Shown: piece after piece, positions 35,680 through 46,336 of the stretch
Layout: each line of letters opens with the position of its first letter
How positions within the stretch are numbered: the stretch's first letter is position 1
Origin: Bacteroidales bacterium
GTDB lineage: Bacteria > Bacteroidota > Bacteroidia > Bacteroidales > Marinilabiliaceae
Direction of reading: 5' to 3'
Assembly (NCBI GenBank): GCA_003249255.1
Contig: QKJP01000019.1
Span: 62,001 to 126,000 of the forward strand
DNA length: 64,000 nucleotides
Translations under genes and position numbers: made by a program
Notes under the pieces: model-generated
Database searches by the model: none
Seen by the model: the letters and a program-made list of their open reading frames with translations, nothing else
What the model was told of the DNA's origin: nothing

Positions 35680-36784
35680 GTTTTATATTTATTAATGGCA
35701 AACTTACAGAAAAACTATCTGCATTCTTTTCGATCTTCAATTCCTGGCCTGTTAGATAGAGCAAACGATCGCTCAAACTTTTCAATCCAAAACCACTACT
35801 TTCGGCAAATTGTCGTTTGGCTACAAAGGTGTTTTTCATCGTAACATAGTATTCACTAACATCCACTTCAACCAAAACCTTCTTTTCCATAGTTATTGAA
35901 TTATGCTTAAAAATATTTTCGGCTAACAATTGTAACGATAGAGGAATAACTCTTAACTCCGGATTAAATTCGGTCGGTAGCACGGCATCAAAACTTTCGC
36001 CAAAACGGATGCGCTGAAGATAAAAGTAACGTTTCAAGATTTCCATTTCATCTCTCAAACTAATTAACTCATCATTTTTCAACCGGATTATATCCCGATA
36101 AAAACGCGCCAATTCAGAGGTAAATAACTTTGCATCATCTACATTTTTATCGATCAATGCTGTTAAAACATTTAAACTATTAAATAAAAAATGTGGATTA
36201 ACTTGAGATTTAAGTGCTTCGTACCTTAATGAAATGGCCTCAGCCTTCAGACGTTCTTTTTGCTCCAGTTCAGTTCTCCATTCCAGAAAAAATGAGCGTG
36301 CATAATACCCGATTGCAATAAAATAGTAAATGACATACTCAATCCAAACCACATGACTATGCGTCTTCATAAAAACGCTAAAAGAGGTTTTTTCAAAATA
36401 AGCCAGCCACAAATAGTTTATTCCAAAAATTACAATTGAACAATACACACCACTTACTAGCAAACTAATAATCAAACTCCTAACCGGCCTTTTCATCCAA
36501 AACATCCACCTCTTTTCTGTCCACGCTTCAAGAATATCAGTTCCAAACAAGCCATAGCCTAACATCGTGCTATAACCGGCATTACTAACAACCTTCGTCC
36601 ATGTAAAACAATCAGGAGGGGCTGATAAATAGAAGAAAACTAAGCCCACAACGTTGGAAAACATTCCATAAAAAATTAGTTTTTTAACCAGTTTTGTCAT
36701 ATTCAGTTTCAATTGCCAACTCACCTTTTGCATTTTATAATCTTTTGGGACCACAAATATTAGTGTACTTTTTTTGAGTAACAA
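35654..36784 (-). CDS. LytS-like sensor histidine kinase
   Basis: 376 residues at the longest reading. Four membrane helices (about residues 35-165) are followed by a short coil and a His_kinase domain with H198 in QVNPHFLFNSLNVL, the LytS/YehU signature. The ATPase part is degenerate-looking but full length (LQLLAENIFKHNS, SSGFGLKSLSDRLLYL). The stop lies inside the start of the response-regulator gene (26-bp overlap). The start is ambiguous: Met18 (36733) or Met29 (36700) both leave the four helices intact. Confidence 0.88.
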   Translation of the reverse strand: MLLKKSTLIFVVPKDYKMQKVSWQLKLNMTKLVKKLIFYGMFSNVVGLVFFYLSAPPDCFTWTKVVSNAGYSTMLGYGLFGTDILEAWTEKRWMFWMKRPVRSLIISLLVSGVYCSIVIFGINYLWLAYFEKTSFSVFMKTHSHVVWIEYVIYYFIAIGYYARSFFLEWRTELEQKERLKAEAISLRYEALKSQVNPHFLFNSLNVLTALIDKNVDDAKLFTSELARFYRDIIRLKNDELISLRDEMEILKRYFYLQRIRFGESFDAVLPTEFNPELRVIPLSLQLLAENIFKHNSITMEKKVLVEVDVSEYYVTMKNTFVAKRQFAESSGFGLKSLSDRLLYLTGQELKIEKNADSFSVSLPLINIKHEPINTRG

Positions 36785-36959
36785 ATTTTGAATACCAGTC
36801 GGTAGAAATACAACCCCAATCAGTTAATTATTATAGATAAACAGTTAAATGCTTTTTTAAAAAAAATAAATTTACTCATTAGATAAAGTCCATTGACTAT
36901 TTAGTATCTTCGAGCCGTAATATTTCATACAACACAGCCAAGGCTTGTTTAATTTTACG

Positions 36960-37769
36960 ATGAAAAATAAAGTTGTTATTATCACAGGGGCCTCTTCTGG
37001 AATTGGCTTAGCATGCGCGAGAGAATTTGCAAGCCGAGGTGCTAGTTTAACTTTGGCAGCAAGAAGCATTGACAAACTTGAAGATATTGCTAAGGAATTA
37101 AGTTGCAATGGTACTCAAGTTATCGCTGTAAAAACCGACGTAAGTTGTGAAGCTGATTGCGAAGAAATGGTAAAACAAACCATTAAAGCTTTTGGCAAAA
37201 TTGATATTCTGGTTAATAATGCCGGAATATCCATGCGAGCTCTTTTTAAAGATGTAGAACTTGATGTGATTAAACAAGTTATGGATATTAACTTTTGGGG
37301 AGCTGTTTATTGTACAAAACATGCTTTGCCCTACATTTTGGCGGCACAGGGATCTGTGGTAGGCATTTCTTCCATTGCCGGATATGTTGGCTTACCCGGT
37401 CGGGTTGGTTATTCGGCATCGAAATTCGCCTTACACGGCTTTTTAGAAACCCTCCGGATAGAAAACCGAAAAAACAATTTACACGTATTAATTGCTGCAC
37501 CCGGATTTACTGCATCAAATGTCAGAAAAACAGCTCTTACAGCAAATGGCACAAACCAAGGTGAAACACCGCGTAACGAAGAAAAAATGATGTCGGCCGA
37601 GGAAGTGGCTACACACATAACTAATGCAATTGTCAGAAGAAAACGCACTCTCATTCTTACCTTAATAGAAGGAAAAGTAACTGTGCTGTTAAAAAAAATC
37701 GCCCCTCGTTTATTAGAAAGACTTGCCTACAACCACATGGCAAAAGAACCAGATTCTCCGTTTAGTTAA
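36960..37769 (+). CDS. Short-chain dehydrogenase/reductase
   Basis: 269 residues. NAD(P)-binding TGASSGIG (residues 10-17), NNAGIS near 90, and the catalytic Ser/Tyr/Lys set (SSIAGYVGLPGRVGYSASKFA near 140-160) are present. The C-terminal RRKRTLILTLIEGKVTVLLKK is typical of bacterial DHRS7-like enzymes acting on lipids or sterol-like substrates, but the substrate is unknown. Start ATG at 36960 is preferred to a TTG 15 bp upstream. Followed 3 bp later by a thioesterase, suggesting a joint role in acyl-chain metabolism. Confidence 0.9.
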   Translation: MKNKVVIITGASSGIGLACAREFASRGASLTLAARSIDKLEDIAKELSCNGTQVIAVKTDVSCEADCEEMVKQTIKAFGKIDILVNNAGISMRALFKDVELDVIKQVMDINFWGAVYCTKHALPYILAAQGSVVGISSIAGYVGLPGRVGYSASKFALHGFLETLRIENRKNNLHVLIAAPGFTASNVRKTALTANGTNQGETPRNEEKMMSAEEVATHITNAIVRRKRTLILTLIEGKVTVLLKKIAPRLLERLAYNHMAKEPDSPFS

Positions 37770-37772
37770 TTC

Positions 37773-38189
37773 ATGATTAAAAACATCACTGAAATAAGAG
37801 TCAGATATTGTGAAACCGATCAAATGGGAATTGTAAACAATGCCAATTACCCTATATACTATGAGATTGGAAGAACTGAACTCCTACGGGAAATTGGTTT
37901 AAAATACACTGAAGTTGAAGCTGCCGGAATAATGATGCCACTGGCCGATCTCTACATCCAATTTAAAGCTCCAGCCCTTTATGATGAAATCTTAACACTG
38001 ACCACAGAAGTTAAAGAATATCCTAAAAGTAAAATTCGTTTCGACTACACGATCAAAAATTCAAAAGGAGACTTATTGAATACCGGTTATTCATCATTAG
38101 CATTTGTAAACATTGCCACCAAACGACCAATGCGCTTACCCCAAATGATCCAGAAAGTTATTCAACCTTTTTTTTTAATTAAGGCTTAA
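37773..38189 (+). CDS. Acyl-CoA thioesterase, 4HBT hotdog fold, paralogue 2
   Basis: 138 residues. Catalytic region VRYCETDQMGIVNNANYPIY (residues 9-28) has the conserved Asp but NNANY where the paralogue at 17720 has YHANY, a usual variation. The remainder (FKAPALYDEILTLTTEV, KIRFDYTI) matches YbgC-type thioesterases. It is co-transcribed with the SDR gene. Confidence 0.87.
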   Translation: MIKNITEIRVRYCETDQMGIVNNANYPIYYEIGRTELLREIGLKYTEVEAAGIMMPLADLYIQFKAPALYDEILTLTTEVKEYPKSKIRFDYTIKNSKGDLLNTGYSSLAFVNIATKRPMRLPQMIQKVIQPFFLIKA

Positions 38190-38234
38190 AGCAAATTTAT
38201 TTTTATTCTTAACAATCCCCAATAAACATTGCCC

Positions 38235-38891
38235 TTAAGAGGCATGTAATATGTACTCCTTTATTATCCACACTGAAAAGGCAATACATACAAGAATAAC
38301 AATGGCACCACCTGCAATTTTATTAATCCAGAAAAGACGGCGTAAATTAATCTTTGATCTAAACAATCCAATCAGCGAGGTAAGTATAAACCACCAGGTA
38401 GCTGCTCCTAAAAACACACCACTAATTAAAACAAATTGGTCAATAGCAGATTGATCCGTTGCTACAACTCCTAGTCCTGCAAAAAAAGCTAAGAATAAAA
38501 AAATTGCTAATGGGTTAGCGATAGTTAAAAAGAAAGTAGAAAAGAAATCTTGAACTAAACTTTTACTTTTTCTCTTTTGGCGGCGCAATTGAACAGCCGG
38601 ATTGGTATTAAATATCTTTAATCCCATTGAAATCAATATAATGGCACCAAAAATCTGAATCCACAATATCTGGCTTTCAATAAAACCAACTATAAAAGAT
38701 AAGCTAAACCCGGCTATAATCGCATAAATCGTATCAGACGTAGCAGCTCCTAAGCCGGAAGCAAAACCAGAAAGTTTTCCTTTATTTAAAGTTCTTTGAA
38801 TGCATAGTACACCTATTGGCCCAAGTGGTACAGAAGCTGAAAATCCAACTATGATACCATCCAATATCTTACTTATAATCATCAATATCAT
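38235..38891 (-). CDS. LysE/RhtB-family amino-acid exporter, paralogue 2
   Basis: 218 residues with six membrane helices. Shares the GPIGVLCIQRTLNKG and SGLGAATSD motifs with the paralogue at 26317. No coupling to another gene. The substrate cannot be inferred. Confidence 0.9.
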   Translation of the reverse strand: MILMIISKILDGIIVGFSASVPLGPIGVLCIQRTLNKGKLSGFASGLGAATSDTIYAIIAGFSLSFIVGFIESQILWIQIFGAIILISMGLKIFNTNPAVQLRRQKRKSKSLVQDFFSTFFLTIANPLAIFLFLAFFAGLGVVATDQSAIDQFVLISGVFLGAATWWFILTSLIGLFRSKINLRRLFWINKIAGGAIVILVCIAFSVWIIKEYILHAS

Positions 38892-38983
38892 ATTGCAGGC
38901 AACTTACTTAGAAAATCTTAATCACTAGGTAAGTTACACCCTATTCTTTAAATTGTCACGTTTTTGGCCTTTTTAAGGCGTCG

Positions 38984-38991
38984 CAAATTTA
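38984..38991 (-). promoter_or_regulatory. Possible -7 promoter element of the second lysE-like gene
   Basis: The minus strand reads TAAATTTG, 93 bp before the ATG; long leader, so less certain. The rest of the gap 38892-39199 shows no gene. Confidence 0.4.
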
Positions 38992-39157
38992 TAAAAACCT
39001 TATTAAAAATGACTAAAAGATGGATATTAAGTAACTCTAAAACTTCCCTTAAGCATTAATCACCTACTATTCAATTCATTAACCTAAACTTAACCATGTT
39101 AACAATTAATTAACATTGAATTAACCTATTCAACACAATTTACTAACGATAACTTAT

Positions 39158-39165
39158 TATGTTTG
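39158..39165 (+). promoter_or_regulatory. -7 promoter element of the phosphate transporter gene
   Basis: TATGTTTG, 35 bp before the ATG at 39200. Confidence 0.55.
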
Positions 39166-39199
39166 CGGCCGAATTAGTAAAACAAATACTTATTTTCTG

Positions 39200-41455
39200 A
39201 TGGAACAGACTTATTTAATTATTCTGGTAGTAGTGCTTTTTGCACTCGCCATATCCGATTTAATAGTCGGCGTATCAAACGATGCGGTAAACTTTTTAAA
39301 CTCCGCAATTGGAGCTAAAGCAGCTCCAAAAGTAACCATTATGGTAATTGCTGCGCTCGGCGTTTTAATTGGCTCAGTATTTTCCGGAGGTATGATGGAA
39401 GTGGCACGAAAAGGGATCTTTAACCCTACGCTATTCCCCTTCTCTTCAATTATGATCATTTTCCTCGCCGTTATGATCACCGATGTTATTCTACTGGATT
39501 TATTCAACACCTTTGGGATGCCTACTTCAACTACAGTTTCGATTGTTTTCGAATTATTAGGATCTGCAGTTGCTGTTGCCATGATCATTTCACAAGAAAG
39601 TGGTTTAGCGGTAAATGAATATATTAATACAGCGAAGGTACTTACTATCATTTGGGGTATATTACTTTCTGTTGCTATTTCGTTTACAACAGGTGCAATC
39701 ATCATGTGGATTGTTCGATTTGCCTTCTCTTTTGATTATACAAAACGCCTAGCCTACTTAGGCGCAGTTTGGGGAGGTATCGCCATTACTTCGATTACTT
39801 ATTTTATTTTAGTAAAAGGAGCGAAAAATGCTTTATTTATGGATAAAGCAACATTAACCTGGATTAAATCCAATACATTCACCATTGTAACGTACTGCTT
39901 CATTGGATGGACAGTGCTATTGCAATTATTAAAAATGATTTTTAAAATTGATATTCTAAAAATCATTGTTCTAACAGGCACATTTGCTTTGGCTATGGCA
40001 TTTGCCGGTAATGATTTAGTAAACTTTATCGGTGTACCGTTAGCAGGTTTCGAATCATTTAACATATTTTCAAATACACCTGGCGCAAACGCAGACACAT
40101 TTATGATGGGAGGTTTGGCTGGTAAAGTGGCTACTCCTACCTATATGCTTGTTATTGCCGGTATAATTATGGTGATTACGCTATGGACTTCTAAAAAAGC
40201 AAAAAACGTGGTAAAAACTTCATTAGACCTAAGTCGTCAAGCTGAAGGAGAAGAACGTTTTGGATCATCTATTTTTGCAAGAACAATTGTCCGTATATCT
40301 ATTAATGCGAATGAACAAATAACGGCAATTTTACCTAAACCAATTATATCCTACATTAGTAAGCAATTTGACACAACAGAAGCCAATCAAAAAAACAAAG
40401 AACTAGGCAAAGAAGCACCGGCTTTCGATATGCTTAGAGCATCGGTAAACTTAATGGTTGCCAGCGTTTTGATTTCAATGGCTACAAATATGAAGTTACC
40501 GCTCTCTACAACTTATGTTACATTTATGGTAGCAATGGGTACCTCTTTATCAGACCGAGCTTGGGGGCGTGAAAGTGCAGTATATCGTATCACAGGTGTT
40601 ATCTCTGTAATTGGCGGATGGTTCTTTACAGCATTCTCAGCGTTTACAGTTGCATTCATCATGGCATTAATACTTTTATTTGGTGGAAAACTTGCTGTGG
40701 CAGGTTTAGTTATATTAGCCATTTATACCGTTTACAGAACTCACACCATCCACAAAAAACAATCAGGGGAAAAAACAGAAGTGAGAGAGTTCGAAATTGA
40801 AGAACTGGATGGTGAAATTGGCGCTGAAAAAGTACTTGCCACTTGTAAATACAGTGTTACCGATACTCTGAAAAAAGTTTCTCAACTTTATATTCAGGCG
40901 ATTCACGACATGGAAGCAGAAGACAGAAGAGGCCTGAGAGAAATCAACAAAGAAGTTAGCACGTTAAATCACAAGGTAAAACACCTAAAAAGTAATGTTT
41001 ATCCTACTGTTAAAAAACTTCAGGAACAAGACATTGATTCAAGTTTATTTTATGTTCAGGTGGTTGATTATTTAAGAGAAGCCACTCACTGTTTATCATA
41101 TATTACAAAACCGGTTTACAACCACTTAGATAATACACACAAAAACTTCTCTCAGCAGCAGTTTGATGAGTTAAACAAAATTAAAGTAGAAGTACAAAGC
41201 GTAATTGCGAAAGCCGTAGAAATAATCACACAGGGTAGTTTTGGAGAAATATCAAATTTAATGGCCAGTCAACAAGAGCTCATTGAAAAGCTAAAAACTG
41301 GCCGTAAAAAGCAATTAAAACGTATCAAAAATGATAAAGTTGGTACAAAAAACAGCTTGCTTTACTTAAACATTCTTCACGAAACACAAAATTTATTACT
41401 TCACTTAGTTAATATAGTGAAGTCGCAACGTGATTTCGTTGACTACCAAAAATAA
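39200..41455 (+). CDS. PiT-family inorganic phosphate transporter with PhoU-like C-terminal region
   Basis: 751 residues. About ten membrane helices. PiT signatures are GVSNDAVNFLNSAIGAKAAP (residues 24-43, in two parts), FAGNDLVNFIGVPLAG near 273 and the second half ISMATNMKLPLSTTYVTFMVAMG near 425. Residues about 540-751 are cytosolic, helical and charged (KYSVTDTLKKVSQLYIQAIHDMEAEDRRGL), resembling PhoU/DUF47 regulators normally encoded by a separate gene. Imports phosphate coupled to protons or sodium. The porin gene 140 bp downstream may supply outer-membrane passage. Confidence 0.92.
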   Translation: MEQTYLIILVVVLFALAISDLIVGVSNDAVNFLNSAIGAKAAPKVTIMVIAALGVLIGSVFSGGMMEVARKGIFNPTLFPFSSIMIIFLAVMITDVILLDLFNTFGMPTSTTVSIVFELLGSAVAVAMIISQESGLAVNEYINTAKVLTIIWGILLSVAISFTTGAIIMWIVRFAFSFDYTKRLAYLGAVWGGIAITSITYFILVKGAKNALFMDKATLTWIKSNTFTIVTYCFIGWTVLLQLLKMIFKIDILKIIVLTGTFALAMAFAGNDLVNFIGVPLAGFESFNIFSNTPGANADTFMMGGLAGKVATPTYMLVIAGIIMVITLWTSKKAKNVVKTSLDLSRQAEGEERFGSSIFARTIVRISINANEQITAILPKPIISYISKQFDTTEANQKNKELGKEAPAFDMLRASVNLMVASVLISMATNMKLPLSTTYVTFMVAMGTSLSDRAWGRESAVYRITGVISVIGGWFFTAFSAFTVAFIMALILLFGGKLAVAGLVILAIYTVYRTHTIHKKQSGEKTEVREFEIEELDGEIGAEKVLATCKYSVTDTLKKVSQLYIQAIHDMEAEDRRGLREINKEVSTLNHKVKHLKSNVYPTVKKLQEQDIDSSLFYVQVVDYLREATHCLSYITKPVYNHLDNTHKNFSQQQFDELNKIKVEVQSVIAKAVEIITQGSFGEISNLMASQQELIEKLKTGRKKQLKRIKNDKVGTKNSLLYLNILHETQNLLLHLVNIVKSQRDFVDYQK

Positions 41456-41593
41456 AAAAATTCTGTAGGGAGGTAGTAATACTTTCCTACCCTCTATAAC
41501 TTTTGTAACACTTTGGTTTCAATAACACACTTGAAATCAATTAAATGATTTTTTATTTTAGGTTAGCACATTTGCTACAACGTCAAAACGATT

Positions 41594-42562
41594 ATGATGA
41601 AAAAATTTTTATTCGCAGGAATTTTAGCTGCTGCTTGTTTAACAGCTTCTGCAGAAGACAATGCTAACTCATCCGGTGAGTTTACTCCTTCCGGAAAAAT
41701 GGAAGGTACCGTATTTACAAACTTCCAATCAGCCACAACAGATGATGCAAGAGAAAAGCATGGTAATGGCTTTGTTTTCCAAAGAGCCTATTTTGGATAT
41801 AAATACCAAATGACGGAGAAATTCAAAGCTCATGTTCGTATGGATGTTGGAAGCATGAATGGTGATCAATATGCTTATTTCAAAACTGCAGCACTGACCT
41901 ATAAAGAAGGTAATTTAACTGCTTCTGCCGGAGTACTTGGCACATATTTGTTTAAATACCAGGAAGAACTTTGGGGTAAACGTTATGTTGCAAAGCAAAT
42001 GAACGATATTCAAAAGTTTGGAAACAGTGCTGACTTAGGAATTACTGCTGAATACAAAATTGAAAACATCTCTATTGATTTTGGTATTTACAATGGTGAA
42101 GGATATAAAAAACTTGAGCAAGATGACGACTACCTTGCTTCCATTGGGGTTGCCGGTAAATTTCTTGATAAAAAATTAATTGCGAGAGTTTATGCTGACC
42201 GTTCAATTGGCAACGTATTTGAATCAACTACTCTAAATGGTTTTGTAGGATACGACCTTGGTCAATTTAACATTGGTGCGGAATACACCATCAAACAAAA
42301 CCATAAAAATGCAGATGGTGATGATCGTTCTGGTATGGCAGCATTTGCACAATACGAAGTAAACGATAAAATTGCTGTTTGGGGACGTTACGACCAAGCA
42401 TCACATGACAGCGAAAAAGCAGAATCTTATTTATTAGGTGGTGTTGAGTATATTCTGGTTCCTAAAAAAATCAGAGCTTCATTAAACTATCAACAAACAG
42501 ATGTAGAAGCTGGTGATAAAACTTATGGTATGGTTTATTTACACATGGAATTCAAATTTTAA
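41594..42562 (+). CDS. Outer-membrane porin-like beta-barrel protein
   Basis: 322 residues. Signal peptide (KKFLFAGILAAACLTASAED). Sixteen or so alternating amphipathic strands end in a terminal Phe (YLHMEFKF), the outer-membrane barrel signature. Strand patterns such as FVFQRAYFGYKYQMTEKFKAH resemble the phosphate-selective porin O/P family; identity with that family is inference. Located after the phosphate transporter. Confidence 0.82.
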   Translation: MMKKFLFAGILAAACLTASAEDNANSSGEFTPSGKMEGTVFTNFQSATTDDAREKHGNGFVFQRAYFGYKYQMTEKFKAHVRMDVGSMNGDQYAYFKTAALTYKEGNLTASAGVLGTYLFKYQEELWGKRYVAKQMNDIQKFGNSADLGITAEYKIENISIDFGIYNGEGYKKLEQDDDYLASIGVAGKFLDKKLIARVYADRSIGNVFESTTLNGFVGYDLGQFNIGAEYTIKQNHKNADGDDRSGMAAFAQYEVNDKIAVWGRYDQASHDSEKAESYLLGGVEYILVPKKIRASLNYQQTDVEAGDKTYGMVYLHMEFKF

Positions 42563-42584
42563 TCACAAGTGCAAATCGATTATA

Positions 42585-42613
42585 AAAGCTACCTCTCGGG
42601 GTGGCTTTTTTTT
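42585..42613 (+). terminator. Terminator after the porin gene
   Basis: Stem AAGCTACC / GGTGGCTT (one G-T pair) followed by a run of T. Confidence 0.8.
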
Positions 42614-42765
42614 ATATCACTAAATCTCAAAAACTAAATATTATACGCTTAAAGAAATCACGCATTGCCTCATTGGAAAATCACCACCTTAGTTTATTAA
42701 CAATTACTTAACCTTACGTAACAATTACATCACATTTACTTAACAATGACCATTCCCAATCCCAT

Positions 42766-42773
42766 TATATTTG
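42766..42773 (+). promoter_or_regulatory. Intergenic -7 promoter element upstream of the hairpin
   Basis: TATATTTG, which would start a transcript near 42780, distinct from the ligA promoter at 42934. Confidence 0.45.
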
Positions 42774-42779
42774 CATCAT

Positions 42780-42885
42780 CAGTAATACAACATCAAACCT
42801 AATCAAACAAATAAACGAATTTAAGATTCCATCAGAAACAACTCCCGCGGTTTATACCTTGGTATAGCAGCGGGAGTTGTCGATT
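42780..42885 (+). ncRNA. Candidate small RNA or leader ending in a strong hairpin
   Basis: A promoter element at 42766 is followed about 65 bp later by a 43-bp hairpin (42838-42880) with an 11-bp stem ACAACTCCCGC / GCGGGAGTTGT and an inner TATACC / GGTATA stem. The T-run after it is weak (CGATTTT). No open reading frame is present, and ligA has its own promoter after the hairpin. Confidence 0.4.
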
Positions 42886-42899
42886 TTACCGGTTTATAG

Positions 42900-44972
<2,073 letters not shown>

Positions 44973-44973
44973 A

Positions 44974-45522
44974 ATGATCAAATTTATCGAAAAAATAAGA
45001 CAGTTTATTGCCAAGTTTCTCATGCATAGGGAACTAAAAAAACACCCTCACGAAACTTGCATATACAACCTTAGCACTGCTCAAAATGCAGGTATCATCA
45101 TAGACCTTAGCAAAACTGAAAATCTAACTTTAGTCAAAGGACTTGTGAAAGAACTTGAAAGCTTTAACATCAAATGTAAAGTCATGGTTTATATTGATAC
45201 CTACAAACGCGATGATAATTACATTGGTGACAGTACATTTAGTTATGCTTGTAAAAGCGATTTTTCTTTCTTCTACAAACCGAAAAAAGAAACCGTAGAA
45301 TGGTTCATAAATGCACCATTTAATTTACTAATTGTCTTAAGCAATAAACCCATATTTCCAATCTATGCGATGGGCTTAATGTCTAAAGCCTCATTTAAAG
45401 CGGGCTTAGCCGGTATAAACAATGAAGTATTTGACCTTATGATTGAATTGCATAAAAATGACAGCTTACCGGAATTGAAAAACCAAATTATGCATTACCT
45501 TTCAATTTTAAATCAAGGATAA
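44974..45522 (+). CDS. Conserved Bacteroidota protein (resembles DUF6913)
   Basis: About 182 residues, alpha/beta, no signal peptide. The N-terminal helix (RQFIAKFLMHRELKKHPH) precedes a Rossmann-like core (AGIIIDLSKTENLTLVKGLVKEL, VMVYIDTY). From memory it resembles the DUF6913 family; function unknown. The ATG is one base after the ligA stop, and the two are probably co-transcribed, although the association with DNA ligase need not be functional. Confidence 0.75.
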   Translation: MIKFIEKIRQFIAKFLMHRELKKHPHETCIYNLSTAQNAGIIIDLSKTENLTLVKGLVKELESFNIKCKVMVYIDTYKRDDNYIGDSTFSYACKSDFSFFYKPKKETVEWFINAPFNLLIVLSNKPIFPIYAMGLMSKASFKAGLAGINNEVFDLMIELHKNDSLPELKNQIMHYLSILNQG

Positions 45523-45555
45523 TAAAAATTATATAATCTGATAAAACTCTAAAAA

Positions 45556-46143
45556 ATGAAAAAATTATCATTAGTAGTACTATCAATTGCAGCTTTTTTA
45601 TTTTCAAGCTGCTCAACTCATAAAGTTTCACGAGTTGACACCAAAGAATCAATCGATTTAAGTGGCCGATGGAACGACACAGATTCCAGAATGGTTGCTG
45701 AGGAAATGGTAAACCAAGTTTTAGGTGGAGGATGGATTTCTAATTTCCAAACCGACAACCAAGGTAAAAAACCTGTGGTTATTGTAGGATTAGTATACAA
45801 CAAATCTCACGAACACATTAATGCAGAAACCTTTACAAAAGAAGTAGAAAGAGCTTTTATTAATTCAGGAAAAGTGCGACTAGTTCAGGCAGGAGACAAA
45901 AGAGAAGAACTTCGCAGAGAACGTGCTGCTCAACAAGAATTCGCTTCTATGGAAACTGCAAAACAATGGGGTAAAGAATTAGGTGCTGACTTTATGATGA
46001 ATGGCGACATTAATTCCATTGTTGATACCTACAAAAATGAACGTGTCAACTTCTACAAAGTTAACCTTGAGTTAACTAATTTGGAAACTAACGAAGTGGT
46101 TTGGATTGGTGATAAAGAAATCAAAAAATACATTCAAAACTAA
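45556..46143 (+). CDS. lpoB: Penicillin-binding protein activator LpoB-like lipoprotein
   Basis: 195 residues. Lipobox LFSSC with Cys19. The body (SRWNDTDSRMVAEEMVNQVL, VVIVGLVYNKSHEHINAETF, GADFMMNGDINSI, ETNEVVWIGDKEIKK) matches LpoB, which in E. coli reaches from the outer membrane to activate PBP1b. Whether it activates a PBP here is inferred. The following COG3014-like gene is a common partner. Confidence 0.85.
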   Translation: MKKLSLVVLSIAAFLFSSCSTHKVSRVDTKESIDLSGRWNDTDSRMVAEEMVNQVLGGGWISNFQTDNQGKKPVVIVGLVYNKSHEHINAETFTKEVERAFINSGKVRLVQAGDKREELRRERAAQQEFASMETAKQWGKELGADFMMNGDINSIVDTYKNERVNFYKVNLELTNLETNEVVWIGDKEIKKYIQN

Positions 46144-46149
46144 ATTCAT

Positions 46150-46175
46150 AAGGAGCTATAATTCATAGCTCCTTT
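46150..46175 (+). terminator. Terminator after lpoB
   Basis: 10-bp stem AAGGAGCTAT / ATAGCTCCTT with a 5-nt loop and T-rich tail. Confidence 0.85.
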
Positions 46176-46263
46176 CTACTTTAATCTAACATTTATCCTT
46201 AGTCGATTTCAAATTTTGTGCATTTCTCCACCATTAAAAATTGAATATTTAATAAATCAACTT

Positions 46264-46311
46264 GCACATTATTACATTTGCACCTCAGCACATAAACAAA
46301 TTCACTCATTA
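46264..46311. repeat. 8-bp-periodic degenerate intergenic array (6 units)
   Basis: 8-mers gcacatta, ttacattt, gcacctca, gcacataa, acaaattc, actcatta. It overlaps a -7 match (TACATTTG, 46273-46280) that could drive the next gene. Confidence 0.55.
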
Positions 46312-46336
46312 CAGCTTTAACCTTCGATTTTAAAAA

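Noticed and set aside
38260-38272. A TTATCCACA word (DnaA-box consensus)
   Set aside because: Single occurrence inside the lysE-like coding sequence; no cluster or AT-rich unwinding element, so no origin is proposed.
41465-41502. Hairpin after the phosphate transporter gene
   Set aside because: Pairing of the GGGAGG and CCTACCC segments needs several mismatches and there is no T-run; not called as a terminator.
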